Of a stretch of 64,000 nt of DNA, positions 10,660 through 24,498 are shown in pieces. The stretch is taken from assembly GCA_023525715.1 (NCBI GenBank), contig CM042012.1:39721689-39785688 (forward strand). Reading direction: 5' to 3'. Numbering within the stretch: the stretch's first letter is position 1; each line of letters starts with the position of its first letter. The stretch comes from Cichorium intybus. Lineage: Eukaryota > Streptophyta > Magnoliopsida > Asterales > Asteraceae. A program made the position numbers and the translations under genes. The notes beneath the pieces were generated by a model. That model saw only the letters and a program-made list of their open reading frames with translations, had not been told where the DNA came from and ran no database searches.

Positions 10660-11075
10660 GGACGTGTTTGATACGGAGCTTTTGGAAGCGTTTGAGAGCT
10701 TGTTGCTTCTAGCGTTTAGGAAATAGCTCTAATAAAAATCAAAAGCTTCGTTCGGCGACACGAGCTTGAAGCTTTTATTTTAAACTAAACGCTACTATTT
10801 TAAAAGCTAGTTGAAGTAGCATTTAATAAAAAGCTCTGCAAATTATACTATTAATTACTAGAATACCCTTAAAACTATAACCAATAATTACGCAGATGTC
10901 ATTTTATGTAATTTTACATATTTTAAAAGCTTCTAGCTACTTTTGCCGAACAGTCATATACAAATTAAAAGTCACAGCTTTCCGCTACCAGCTACACGCT
11001 ACCCGCTACCCGCTTCCCGCTACCAGCTACCCGCTGCCCGCTGCCAGCTTCCAGCTAGTTTTGCCAAACACGCCC
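10660..11075. mobile_element. hAT-like MITE, about 416 bp
   Basis: The left end GGACGTGTTTGATACGGAGC mirrors the right end, whose reverse complement is GGGCGTGTTTGGCAAAACTAGC. Internal blocks rich in AAGCTTT / AGCTAC repeat in both orientations, and a CGCTACC-type tandem run (about 10976-11056) lies near the right end. No ORF. An 8-bp TSD could not be confirmed, so the superfamily is inferred from the terminus. Confidence 0.6.
10976..11056 (+). repeat. Degenerate 7-8 bp tandem repeat (CGCTACC type)
   Basis: About ten variants of CGCTACC / AGCTACC / CGCTGCC in a row inside the MITE right arm. Confidence 0.8.
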
Positions 11076-11344
11076 TATATACATAGGAAAAATAGCACCA
11101 AAAAACACGCAACCTACTTTGAAATAACTTATTATTTAGGCATTAAACTATTAAGGAGAACCCTAGATCAGAACTGACCTCTAACTCCCGAACTCCCAAT
11201 ACCAAATCCACTTATGGATGCTGAAAGTCGAACCAAAATAACCCACCAGTGATAATACTTCACTTTGCTCGAATTTAATCTCCACAAAAAACATTGAATT
11301 GTAGAAAGAACTCCGGAAATGTAACTAACTTCTGGATAAAGCAT
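11076..11344. other. Unassigned spacer before the SINE
   Basis: No supported feature. Confidence 0.35.
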
Positions 11345-11360
11345 AAAGGGTAATAAACTT

Positions 11361-11585
11361 AACCACAAGGGTGGTGCCTAGTTGGTTAGAGCTTGGTCTC
11401 CAAATGTCAAAATGACAAGGAGGTGCCAGGTTCTAATCCAAGGAGGAACAAAAACCCCCTAGTGGCCACAGAGGTTCACCAGCGATGACTCTGAGCTACT
11501 CGCGAAGCGGGTAGTCGCCCGGGGATTAGTCGGCTCGCATAGCGTGTCGGAACCTCGGCTCCAAAGGAGGCCAAAAAAAAAAAAA
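11361..11585 (+). mobile_element. tRNA-derived SINE, about 225 bp, with poly(A) tail and TSD
   Basis: A pol III A box (GTGCCTAGTTGG, 11374-11385) and B box (GGTTCTAATCC, 11429-11439) are about 43 bp apart, as in a tRNA-related head. A GC-rich unrelated body follows, then 13 A residues (11573-11585). The target duplication AAAGGGTAATAAACTT is perfect on both sides (11345-11360 and 11583-11598, sharing A residues with the tail). It would be mobilised by a LINE reverse transcriptase; none is visible here. Confidence 0.9.
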
Positions 11586-11598
11586 GGGTAATAAACTT

Positions 11599-14607
<3,009 letters not shown>

Positions 14608-14711
14608 TCCTACTCCTAAATTACACCTTAATATCACCTATGTCTCTAACGAGACTTGAACCCTCGACCTCAAGTAGGGAGGGAAGAGAGAGAGAGAGAG
14701 AATTAGGATCA

Positions 14712-14924
14712 TATAAAAACTAGTTTTATTATAAGAACTTTAGAACTAAATCTAGTCATGCAATTAGGAATATCCACGATCCTAATTAAATTTGGTTAGC
14801 TAAGATTACGCTATCTAGTTAGGGAAGGCAGTTATTCACGTCAGATTTAATCTTGGACGTTGATATTCTTAATCACAAAGCTATATTTAGTTCTAAAGTT
14901 TTTATAATAAAACTAGTTCTTATA
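14712..14924. mobile_element. Palindromic MITE, about 213 bp
   Basis: About 45-bp imperfect terminal inverted repeats: the left end reads TATAAAAACTAGTTTTATTA and the right-end reverse complement TATAAGAACTAGTTTTATTA, both continuing TAARAACTTTAGAACTAAAT. It is flanked by (GA)n at 14687-14701 and (AC)n at 14926-14955, so again it sits beside simple repeats. No ORF. Confidence 0.7.
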
Positions 14925-14955
14925 GACACACACACACATACACACACAAACACAC

Positions 14956-15342
14956 TTCTTTTAATGAGAATTTAAATTATCTCAAGAACAACTTATAAAG
15001 TGAGAACTGTTTATCTAAACATTAATTAAAAAAACACACCATAATTTTTGTTTCTATGCGTTTTTGAAGATCAATTTTTTTAACACAAACTCAAAATTTT
15101 ATATGCATATGTATATGCACCAAAAACAAATTTGAGTTTTTTTTTCACAAAAATCTCTTAGTCGCTATTATATATGTATTTTCGTTGTGTGTGGTTTTTT
15201 AATTATATGCATATACATATGAAAAGGTGCACATGTGCATATGCACCAAAACTTGAGTTTTTTTTTTTTGAAATTTTTTAAGAATTCTCTGAATCATTAT
15301 AATAGAAAAAAATTAGATGTGTTTTTATAAAAGAATATCTTA
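14956..15342. other. Spacer with palindromic GTGCATATGCAC-like motifs
   Basis: Motifs such as GTGCATATGCAC and ATATGCATATACATAT recur; similar motifs appear at 62910-63110. Nothing coding. Confidence 0.4.
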
Positions 15343-15909
15343 CAACATCTCTAATACCATACTAAATCTTCATTTATACATTAGATTGTTTCTTCCCAAC
15401 ATGATATATAGTTGTGATGAATAATATATAGTACTAAATATAGTGGTGGTGAATAATATATAACATTAAATATAGTGTTATAATATTCATCAACATTAAA
15501 AACAGTGTTCAAGTTTGAATTTTCACTATTACAAATTAGTCTTTCACTTTGAACTTAACCATCTTAATTTATTTTTAAAATTATAGTTTTATTAACAATT
15601 TTACTTGTGTTATTATAATTAATAATTTAAATTACAATATATATTTAAATAAAAAGCATAATTTATATATATTACAATCTTAATTAACCAATTATAATAA
15701 TAATATACGAGTCAAGTTAGTATAACCTAATAAATATATGAATTGCTTTTGTAAAACTATAAAAGTTTCATAAAATATAATTAGAATATTCATTTAGTGT
15801 TAAACATAACGTAACCAATGAGAGAGAATTTAGTGTGTATATTATCTTTTACACTATATTATAAGTTTAGTGTAAAGATAGTTATAACTTATAAGGGTAG
15901 GAGATGGTC
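15343..15909. mobile_element. Tourist/Harbinger-like MITE, about 567 bp
   Basis: TSD TTA on both sides (15340-15342 and 15910-15912). The left end CAACATCTCTAATACC and the right-end reverse complement GACCATCTCCTACCC resemble the Harbinger-type end at 3336. AT-rich, noncoding. Confidence 0.55.
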
Positions 15910-16194
15910 TTACACAAACCTTATGCACTAAAAAAAAATCAAGGAATCCAGAAAAATGTCCGTATATAAAAAACAAGTGTTGTTCATAATATTCGTATCT
16001 TGTTTTTATATCGTAAATAAAGTATTTATATGTTGATATGCACATATAGGAAGCTAACACCGACAAATAATGATGCATAATCGAATCCCTTTAGGGTTGT
16101 TACAAGATTGTTGCTTTTTCCCCTTATTTTTAGGGTATGAAAAGTTACCTTATTATTTGGTAGTCAGATTTAGCTTTATATTTGGATTATAGTT

Positions 16195-16410
16195 GCTAAC
16201 TTCTATATAGACAATTAGTTTGTCTTTTTTATAGATCCTGATCTACCATTACTCCATATCAGTCTTGTAACCTTTCTTACCCCATCTATTATTAATATAC
16301 AAAGTCGTGTGTCTTGTGGTTTTCTTGTAAGGATTTCCAGTTAATCACTCGTGTTTGTATATTGTCTTATTATATTTGCTATTTTGCTTCATTCCTACAT
16401 GATCGATTTT
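16195..16410 (+). repeat. Decayed LTR-like repeat, copy 1
   Basis: A block with CTACCATTACTCC, CTTGTAACCTTTCTTACC, TATTATTAATATACAA, GGTTTTCTTGTAAGG and TTAATCACTCGTGTTTGTAT aligns in the same order with 61165-61375. The composition resembles the 3' end of a copia LTR (U5 side), but no boundary can be drawn. Confidence 0.5.
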
Positions 16411-16590
16411 ACAGCGAACGATACCAGAAAATTATTAAAACCTACGGTCAATTCTATTGAAACATGTAAATGTTGTAATTAAATCTCTTGAAACGTGTAA
16501 ATGTTATAATCCATTTTTTTTCTAAACCTGTAAAGATTCTTAGTCAATTTTCTTCAAAAGTGAAAAATGTTTAACTGACTTTCATTAAAT

Positions 16591-16950
16591 GATGGTAAGG
16601 CTTAGTCGAGGATCTTTATACTTGTAAATCAACATATGACCTAAATGAAGTGCAATCATCTGCTGCTTGATCGAGACACTTGGTTCTTACTATGAAAGGT
16701 CAACAAGTGTTATTGGCACAAGCTGATGCATTAGATGCATTTACAAGAAAAGACAAAAGTCGAATTTCACTCGATGATGCAAAGGTTTAGTCTAGGATCT
16801 TTAAACCTGCAAATCGACATATGACTTAAATGAAGTATAATCTTCTACTGCTTGATCGATATACTCAGTGCTTACCATGAAAGTTCAACGAGTGTTATTG
16901 GCACAAGCTGATGCATTAGATGCATTTTGAAGAAAAGACAAAAGCACTAC
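16591..16950 (+). repeat. Tandem duplication, two units of about 183 bp
   Basis: Unit 1 (16591-16773) and unit 2 (16774-16950) share GGATCTTTA, ATCGACATATGACTTAAATG-like and GTGTTATTGGCACAAGCTGA blocks. Both units can be read as VLLAQADALDAF followed by KKRQK/RKDKS in different local frames. I recognise no protein family. Confidence 0.7.
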
Positions 16951-18524
16951 ACTTATGAAAAAAAGAAGAAAGACTGTAAATCCTAGCCAAAAATTAACCC
17001 AATCTTTGCAAAAACATTTTACGAGAAGTTTTCAAGAAAAATGTTGCAACTACTTTTTTGGCTCAAGCTGGAATAAAAATGTGCGTGATAAAAGATGTTA
17101 CTAATAAAATGCACCTCAAACATAATTTGCTTCTACACAACCTTCAAGGCAGAGGAAAAATGCTTAATAATATTTTCAGTTCCCACAAGAATATAGTTGA
17201 GTGGCTTTAATGGAAAGTAAAATACAAGGAATATTTGAATTTGATCCTACAATATTCACTACTGAGTTCCTATTTCAAATTTAGAGATACCATTCGATAT
17301 AATTGTAGCATCCTCGTTTGAGTTATTTGAAATAGTAATTTAAAATAATTTTTATAAAATGAGAATCATTTATGAAAGATGATTTGCTAAAAATGGTCCC
17401 AAACAGTAAAGTTATTAGCATTTTAAAATATATGAAGTGTCAAAGCATACGAGGTTGTTACAAAATAATATTGAGACATAGTTTAATAACCATTATCACA
17501 TACATATTATTTAAATATAACATCTTCTAAATATCTAAAATCTTGTTCCATCTTTGGTTTACAAAAAAGACTTCCAATATGAACACATGTCAATATAAAC
17601 ATGTCAGGCTTAGGAATCCTAGTGAGCATTACAGAGGCCAAACCTCTTGAGGGTGTTCACTAAAGTCAAAAATACAAACCCAAATTCAACCCTTAAAAAG
17701 TTTTTCAAAACTCAAAAGAATAGTTAGAAGTCATCAATTAGGGAAAATATATTTCAAAGTCAAACAACTATTTAGAAGCATTAACAAACATCAAATCAAC
17801 ATCTTCAAAATAGAATGTAATGTAGTATGTTTATATTTCCCAAAACCCAAGTCAATCTCAAGTCTAAATCTCAGAATTGATGGTTAAAAATTATGGCTTT
17901 TGTATAGATAACACAAATCACTCTCTACACGTTCAATGCCTACTCAAATTCAAAGTTTAAACTAGGTAGTGGTGAGCCATCACATAAACTACATGAGGGG
18001 TAGCAAGTCCATTCATGCAAGTGATGACGATCTAAAGTGTCGCCACAAACTCTTTAGAAGTTCCACATTTGGTAACCATGAGTGACACACCAAGTCTCAA
18101 CCCTTCCTATATTGTTGCATATGATCATATTTGAAATCATCTACGAAGTATCAAATTTTGTCCCTATGTCAAAAGATATTTACAAAATCTCATTCCATGA
18201 ATGCAAAAGTATTACATATAGTATTTCACATAATAAATGAATATAATAGTTTCACACAAAGGGAAGTTCAAGTAGGCCATGTGTTCTATGTAAAACTCGC
18301 CTTAAAGTGTAGACTAAAATTCAACAAACTTCTCAGGGTATAATGATGATCTAGAAGCACCAACAAGTGTAAGTTAACATCCAAAAATCTCTTAAAAGTA
18401 TATAAAGGGTTCATGTACATATATAAATGTATAATAATGTAAAATACCATACTTAATTAGCTTTTACTGTACTATTTAGATTCATATACACCTAATGACA
18501 CTAATAGACCTCTCATACTATCAT
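16951..18524. other. Decayed repeat sequence left of element A
   Basis: From 17302 (TGTAGCATCCTCGTTTGAGT) the text looks like the start of a gypsy-type LTR, but no right end or polypurine tract was found. It continues at 36824 once element A is removed. No gene. Confidence 0.3.
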
Positions 18525-18529
18525 ATATG

Positions 18530-19310
18530 TGAAAGGTTTTCTGCAAACCATGAACTAAATAACCTAAGTTCACATGCAACCTATAAGGATCTATGTTTTC
18601 TTCTAATTGAACATATAACAAAACCTAAAGGCCATAAGAAAATTAACTAAAAGAATAAAATTAGAAAAACCAACCTTTTAGAATTTTCTGGAAGCTGAGC
18701 AGCAAAATTATCCTGCCTCAAATGAGATCACACCCAAAGCTAGAGGAGAGGGAATCGAAAATCCAGAGAGAATATGTGAAAGTGGCGAATTCAATATGGT
18801 GACCAGGGAGCCCTATTTATAGTTTCCAGATGATTAACTGATAAGCCTTAGAGATAAACCTTTTTGAATTCAAATAAGATAAACCTTTTATCTTATAATT
18901 CAAACTCCTATTTATCCTCTATATATCAATTTCGAAATTCTATATATCTATATATAGATTTCGTCTTCCACTGGTCAATGTCACACTGCCACTTACTCAA
19001 CTATTAAATAATTATAGTTTTAGTCCCTGCACCTTTAATTAATTAATTTAATCCCCAAATTAAATCCAATTAATTCTGGATTAATTCCTAATTAATTAAT
19101 ATAGTTTCTAATTAATATATTATCACTTTAATATATTAATAAACCATATACTTAATTCCTGTTGATTTATTAATCCCATAATAAATCAATCTTTCTCTCT
19201 ACCGAATTTCTTACCAAACCTCCAGCCATGAGGGCAACCCAAATAGACTGTGCTTCTATTAATTAGGTAAATACTAATTGTTAGTCATGGCTTAGACACC
19301 TAATCCAACA
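18530..19310 (-). repeat. 3' LTR of element A, 781 bp
   Basis: On the minus strand TGTTGGATTAGGTGTC ... GGTTTTCTGC...ACCTTTCA. Same length as the 5' LTR with scattered substitutions. Confidence 0.95.
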
Positions 19311-20155
19311 GTCTCCCACTTGGATAAGTCTATGACTATAATTACCGATTTAACCTCTAATTAACCAGCACTTGTAGCTTCCTAGAAACCAATGCCAAAC
19401 TCTGATCTAATCAGTCCTGTCCATAGATAAGTGATCAGATGATCCTCCGTCCAACAAGATATTTTTCAGACTCAAGACATGGATAAAATCAATCTGGTCT
19501 GATTCACTGTTCCTCGATTTCCGATTTGCATATGACTCTTAGACTACCAATTTAGTCCCGGTTGGCCAACCATTTTAGTCAACTTCAAAATCATCGAGAG
19601 GCCTATAGATATCTGTTCCCCATTAGGGTCAAGGGACGAATAAACTTCGACTCATATACTTATGTCTTTTACCAGACAAATCACTCAAAACAATACGTTT
19701 TATAACACCGAGTTACCGATGCGTTTTCGTATTATCAATGAACAACCGTTTAGTAAATCATAACTCATATGTCTTAGCTTAAAGATCAAAAGATATTATC
19801 GTCTCAATATTGCTCGTGATGTAATCCATGAAGCAATCCATTGAGTACGGGTTTATCCAATACTCAAATCTCCATTTCCAAGTACTTACGAATGGTGCAG
19901 CAATCCAATTGCAATGTCTAACTCCTTAGACAATCTATTACCAATTCATGACAGCCTTACTTCATACTTACTCCCTAAAAGTATGAGCGACTGTGGATAT
20001 TTGAATAATCCAATTATTCAGGAAGTAAAACATGCAAAATGAAACACAATGATATATATTGACAAAATTAGTAAACCATTACTCATTAATAAATCTCTAT
20101 TATTAAATCACAAAAGTCAAATACAATAACATCGTTACAAGTTTCAAAAATCTAT

Positions 20156-22998
20156 CTAATTACAAAAACTTATATCATCTCTTAATCCAATGCTCCTAGC
20201 ATGCTGATTATTCTTAATCCTACTCAGAGCCTTTGTCAAGGGATCTGCAGGATTATCTTCCGATGATACCCTCTTTACAAGGAGGTGACCTTCTTCTACC
20301 CTATGCCTGATGTAGTGGTACTTTCTGTCGATATGTCTGGACATTCCATGATCTCGCGGTTCCTTTGTCAAGGCGACCGCACCTTCGTTATCGCAGAATA
20401 GTTCCAAGGGCTCCTGAATACTCGGGACTACTCCAAGGTCACCGATAAAGTTCTTCAGCCAAGCCGCTTCCTTTGACGCTTCACTTGCTGCTATGTACTC
20501 TGATTCGCACGTAGAATCAGCCACTGTTTCTTGCTTGGAACTTTTCCAAGTAACTGCTCCACCGTTCAAAAGGAATACCCAGCCCGACTGAGACCGACCA
20601 CTGTCTCTATCCGTCTGAAAGCTGGCATCTTTATATCCTTCAACTCTCAAGGTATCACTGCCACCGAGGACTAACACCATGTTCTTTGTCCTTCGCAGAT
20701 ACTTGAGTATATTTTTCACAGCTATCCAATGCGCCCTTCCAGGGTTACCCTGGTACCGACTGACCATGCTCAAAGCAAAGGCCACGTCAGGTCGAGTACA
20801 TGTCATAGCGTACATGATCGATCCTACAGCCGAAGCATAAGGTACCCGACTCATTTCAGCTATTTCTTCGTCTGTACTCGGACTTTGAGTCTTACTCAAT
20901 TTTGCATTACTTTGGATAGGCAGCTCTCCCTTCTTGGAATTTTCCATACTAAATCTTTTCAGTACCTTTTCCAAGTATGTACCCTGACTAAGTCTAATTA
21001 GTCTCTTCTTCCTATCTCTCAATATTCTTATCCCGAGAATATAGGCAGCCTCTCCTAGGTCCTTCATGGCGAAACATTTCCCAAGCCAAGCCTTGACATC
21101 TTGCAAGGTTGGAATATCGTTTCCCATGAGCAGTATGTCATCGACATACAGCACCAGAAAGGTGACTATACTCCCACTAGCCTTGACATATACGCAGGAC
21201 TCATCCTCGCTCCTAGAGAAGCCAAACTCTTTGACTTTCTCATGGAAACAAATATTCCAGCTGTGAGAAGCTTGCTTCAATCCGTAGATTGATCTCTCAA
21301 GCTTACACACCTTATTAGGATACTTTGCATCGACAAAACCCTCTGGCTGATTCATGTACACATCCTCAGTCAACTTTCCATTAAGGAAAGCGGTTTTGAC
21401 ATCCATCTGCCAAATTTCATAGTCATGAAATGCAGCTATGACCAGCATAATCCTAATAGACTTTATCTTGGATACTGGTGAGAAGGTCTCGTCATAGTCA
21501 ACCCCTGGGGTTTGAGTAAAGCCCTTCGCAACCAGTCTTGCCTTGAAAGTGTGTACCTTTCCGTCCATGTCGGTCTTCTTCTTGAAGATCCATTTGCACC
21601 CGACTGTCTTTCGACCCGGTACGTTGTCAACCAAGTTCCAAACTTGATTGTCATACATGGACTTGATCTCGCTATCCATGGCCTCTTTCCACTTGGCAGA
21701 CTCAGGGCCCGCCACTGCTTCCTGGTAGTTAACTGGTTCATCCAAATTTATCAGTGTCCTATCACTGACAAACGTGTCCCCATCCGAAGTTATATGGAAC
21801 CCATAAAACTCGGGTGGCATGCTAACCCTACCGGAACGCCTAAGAGGTAAGGATACATCTGTCGGACCAACAAGAACTTCTTCCTCATGTTGGTTGCTAG
21901 TTTCTCCTAAGGTTGCGTCATCTGATGACTCTTGAATTTCTTCCAGATCAATGGTACTCCCACTGTCCTCTTTGAATATGAGCTCTTTCTCTCGAAAGAC
22001 CGCTCGTCTAGCTACAAAGACCACGTCCTCGCTCGGTCTGTAGAATAGATATCCAAAGGATTGTTTGGGATAACCAAGGAAGAAACACCTTTCGCTTCTT
22101 TCTGTGAGTTTGTCTTGAGTCTCTCGTCTAACGAAAGCCTCACAACCCCAGACTTTGATATGTGCCAACGAGGGAACTTTCCCCGTCCACATTTCATGAG
22201 GTGGTTTAGCAACCTTTTTAGTAGGGACAAGATTGAGGATATGGGCGGCAGTCTCTAAGGCATACCCCAGAAGTGAATGGGAAGTGAAGCTCGACTCATC
22301 ATGGAACGAACCATGTCCAACAGGGTTCGGTTGCGCCTCTCTGCAACACCATTCAACTGTGGTGTCCTGGGAGGTGTCAACTGCGAAACTATTCCACATT
22401 CCTTTAGATAGTCTAGGAACTCGATACTTAGATACTCTCCGCCTCTGTCGGACCTGAGCATCTTTATCTTCCTGCCTAATTGATTTTCTACCTCGTTCTT
22501 AAACACTTTGAACTTTTCAAAGGTGTCCGACTTGTGCTTGATCAAGTAGATATAACCGTATCTACTAAAATCGTCGGTAAAGGTCACGTAGAACCGCGTG
22601 CCATCCTTTGTGGTTGATCTGAATGGACCACACACATCCGTGTGAATGATGTCCAGCAGACCCTCACATCTTTCAAAAGATCCTTTGAAAGGTAATTTAG
22701 TCATCTTGCCCAACAGACAAGATTCGCATACATCATCCGACCTGAGGTCGAATGATTCCAACACTCCATCCTTTTGGAGTTGGGCGATGCGTTTCTTGCT
22801 GATGTGCCCGAGCCGACTATGCCACAAACATGCCTTTACTACACCACTAGTAGAATCAATATAATTTACACTATGTCCTAAATTGTCAACACATTCAACA
22901 GTTTCATACACACCATCACAAGGATAAGCAGTAAAAATCAAAATACCATTTTTGAAAACAGAAATCGAACCAATTTTATTATCAAAAGAAAATTGAAA
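20156..22998 (-). pseudogene. Element A integrase, reverse transcriptase and RNase H (frameshifted)
   Basis: Downstream half of the element A polyprotein after the element B insertion. It covers the integrase zinc region (CLWHSRLGHIS ... CESCLLGKM), the DDE core, RT with YVDDILL and RNase H with STCESEYIAASEASKEA. At 22265-22268 element A has four C residues where the matching site of element C has five G on the coding strand; this single-base loss breaks the frame after FWG within the integrase. The remainder is open to the stop at 20156-20158. It cannot make a functional polyprotein. Confidence 0.92.
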
Positions 22999-23165
22999 TC
23001 CTTGTTGTTGAATAATGTTTTTATGTTTTTATGTGACCATCACTGAAATAAGTCGAAATGTTTTTTTAACAAATATTATCAGTATTTCAGGTTGCATGGA
23101 TTCAAGATTGAACGAGATAAAAAGAAAATATTCTTAAAATGCAAAAATGTCACCCAACTACAGCA

Positions 23166-23405
23166 ATCACGACGCGACAGAAGCCATGGTCGCGACGTGA
23201 AGAAGAACAAAACACAGAAGTCCAGATTGCTACAGCGATCGCAACGCGACGGCAAGGGTGGTCGCGACGCGAAGACCTTGGACGCGACACCACCTACTTC
23301 TTGATCGCGAGACTACCAACCCAACGCACTAACCAGTGGCTGACCAAAAGCAACACGATCACGCACCCTCGCGACGCGACGGAAGGCCTGGTCGCGACGC
23401 GGAGG
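23166..23405 (+). promoter_or_regulatory. GTCGCGACGCGA repeat module in U3 of element B
   Basis: About seven copies of CGCGACGCGAC-like motifs (for example 23166, 23191, 23237, 23260, 23280, 23368, 23390) in otherwise AT-rich DNA, ending about 15 bp before the TATA box. The 3' LTR has the same module at 32422-32661. A closely similar module lies upstream of TATA in the unrelated element E. Confidence 0.7.
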
Positions 23406-23420
23406 CTGTTTCTCAGCAAC

Positions 23421-23428
23421 TATAAATA
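23421..23428 (+). promoter_or_regulatory. TATA box of element B LTR
   Basis: TATAAATA followed by AGAAGCTCACC; the 3' LTR copy is at 32678-32685. Transcription is expected to start near 23455. Confidence 0.6.
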
Positions 23429-24225
23429 AGAAGCTCACCTCTTGCCATTCACACAACACTCAATAATACCTTACACATATACTCTCATATACTCAAAGAA
23501 ACCCACGACCAAACAGCTCAAGACACTCAAAATTATGAATTTGTCAACAAGAATCAAACCATATAACCGCAAGAAACAACAACCTCCACCCGACACCAAA
23601 ACTTCAAACCTCTAAACAACCTCTACCTTACACCAAACAAAACCTCCACCCGACACCAATACATCCAACCTCCAAATCAACACAAAACCGAAGAAATATC
23701 ATTTCAGCAAGAACAACCGAGCAAAGAACAACAATCGACGCTTCAAAGAAAATCACCATCTTCATCTACTATCGATAAGTTCTTTTGAAATTATAATTTC
23801 AATAATTTACCTGTGTTGTTATTGATTTATTTAAACCTTTATAAATCAATTGTACTAAAAATCCAAGACATACAAATTGAACCGTGATAACGACAACATA
23901 TGTGGACTGTATTTAACCGAGACATCTAACTTATAACTTCTAACTTCTAACTTTTTATTTATTGTAAAAACACTTTATCGTTGATAATGACGTTTATTAC
24001 ATCTAACATCTAACTTCTAACATTTACTTTATTTACCGCTTTCTGTCCATTTAAATACTGTCTAGATTAAATTTACCGCTTTATTTTATTTACTTACAGC
24101 TTTCAGTAACTTAGTTTTAGTTTATTTTTATTCCGCATATTATAGATAAAATACATATCTGTCACACAGTAATCGGTTTAAAAAACCTTATTCGTGGAGA
24201 TCAGTTATCGCGTATTTTCAACAAT

Positions 24226-24237
24226 TGGTATCAGAGC
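24226..24237 (+). other. Primer binding site of element B (initiator tRNA-Met)
   Basis: TGGTATCAGAGC, the standard copia PBS, two bases after the LTR end. Confidence 0.9.
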
Positions 24238-24239
24238 TT

Positions 24240-24484
24240 GTGTGATTTACTTTGAAATTTTTGTCAAGAACTTTTGTGTAGCGTTTTTATAAACCACCAA
24301 TAAGTTTCTTTAAAAATTTCATCTTAATATCACTTGTTCAAAAACAAAAAAAAACATTTAAAAAATTACTTGTGTGATTTATTTTGAAAATTTTTTTCGA
24401 AAACTTTTGTGTAGCGTTTTTATAAACCACCAATAAGTTTTCTTTAAAAATTTCATTTTAACATCACATTTTCATTAACAAAAA
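24240..24484 (+). repeat. Tandem duplication in element B leader, period about 132 bp
   Basis: GTGTGATTTACTTTGAAA...CACCAATAAGTTTC at 24240 recurs from 24372 with few changes, immediately before the gag ATG at 24499. Confidence 0.85.
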
Positions 24485-24498
24485 AAAAAACAATAAAA

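Larger units (their letters stand above)
23006..24223 (+). repeat. 5' LTR of element B, 1218 bp
   Basis: Carries a GC-rich module with repeated TCGCGACGCGA-type motifs (23166-23405) directly upstream of the TATA box, then an AC-rich R/U5 region with ACAACCTCCACCCGACACCA repeats (23580-23650). Confidence 0.95.

Noticed and set aside
11371..11440. A possible tRNA gene
   Set aside because: It has A and B boxes but no cloverleaf; body, poly(A) and TSD show a SINE.
21463..22457. Plus-strand ORFs opposite element A pol
   Set aside because: Antisense shadows of the reverse transcriptase and integrase frames; the same shadows appear opposite element C pol.
23092..23429. Arginine-rich ORFs in the element B LTR (also 32348-32685)
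   Set aside because: They arise from the GC-rich repeat module in U3/R; both LTRs carry them and there is no protein family or start context.
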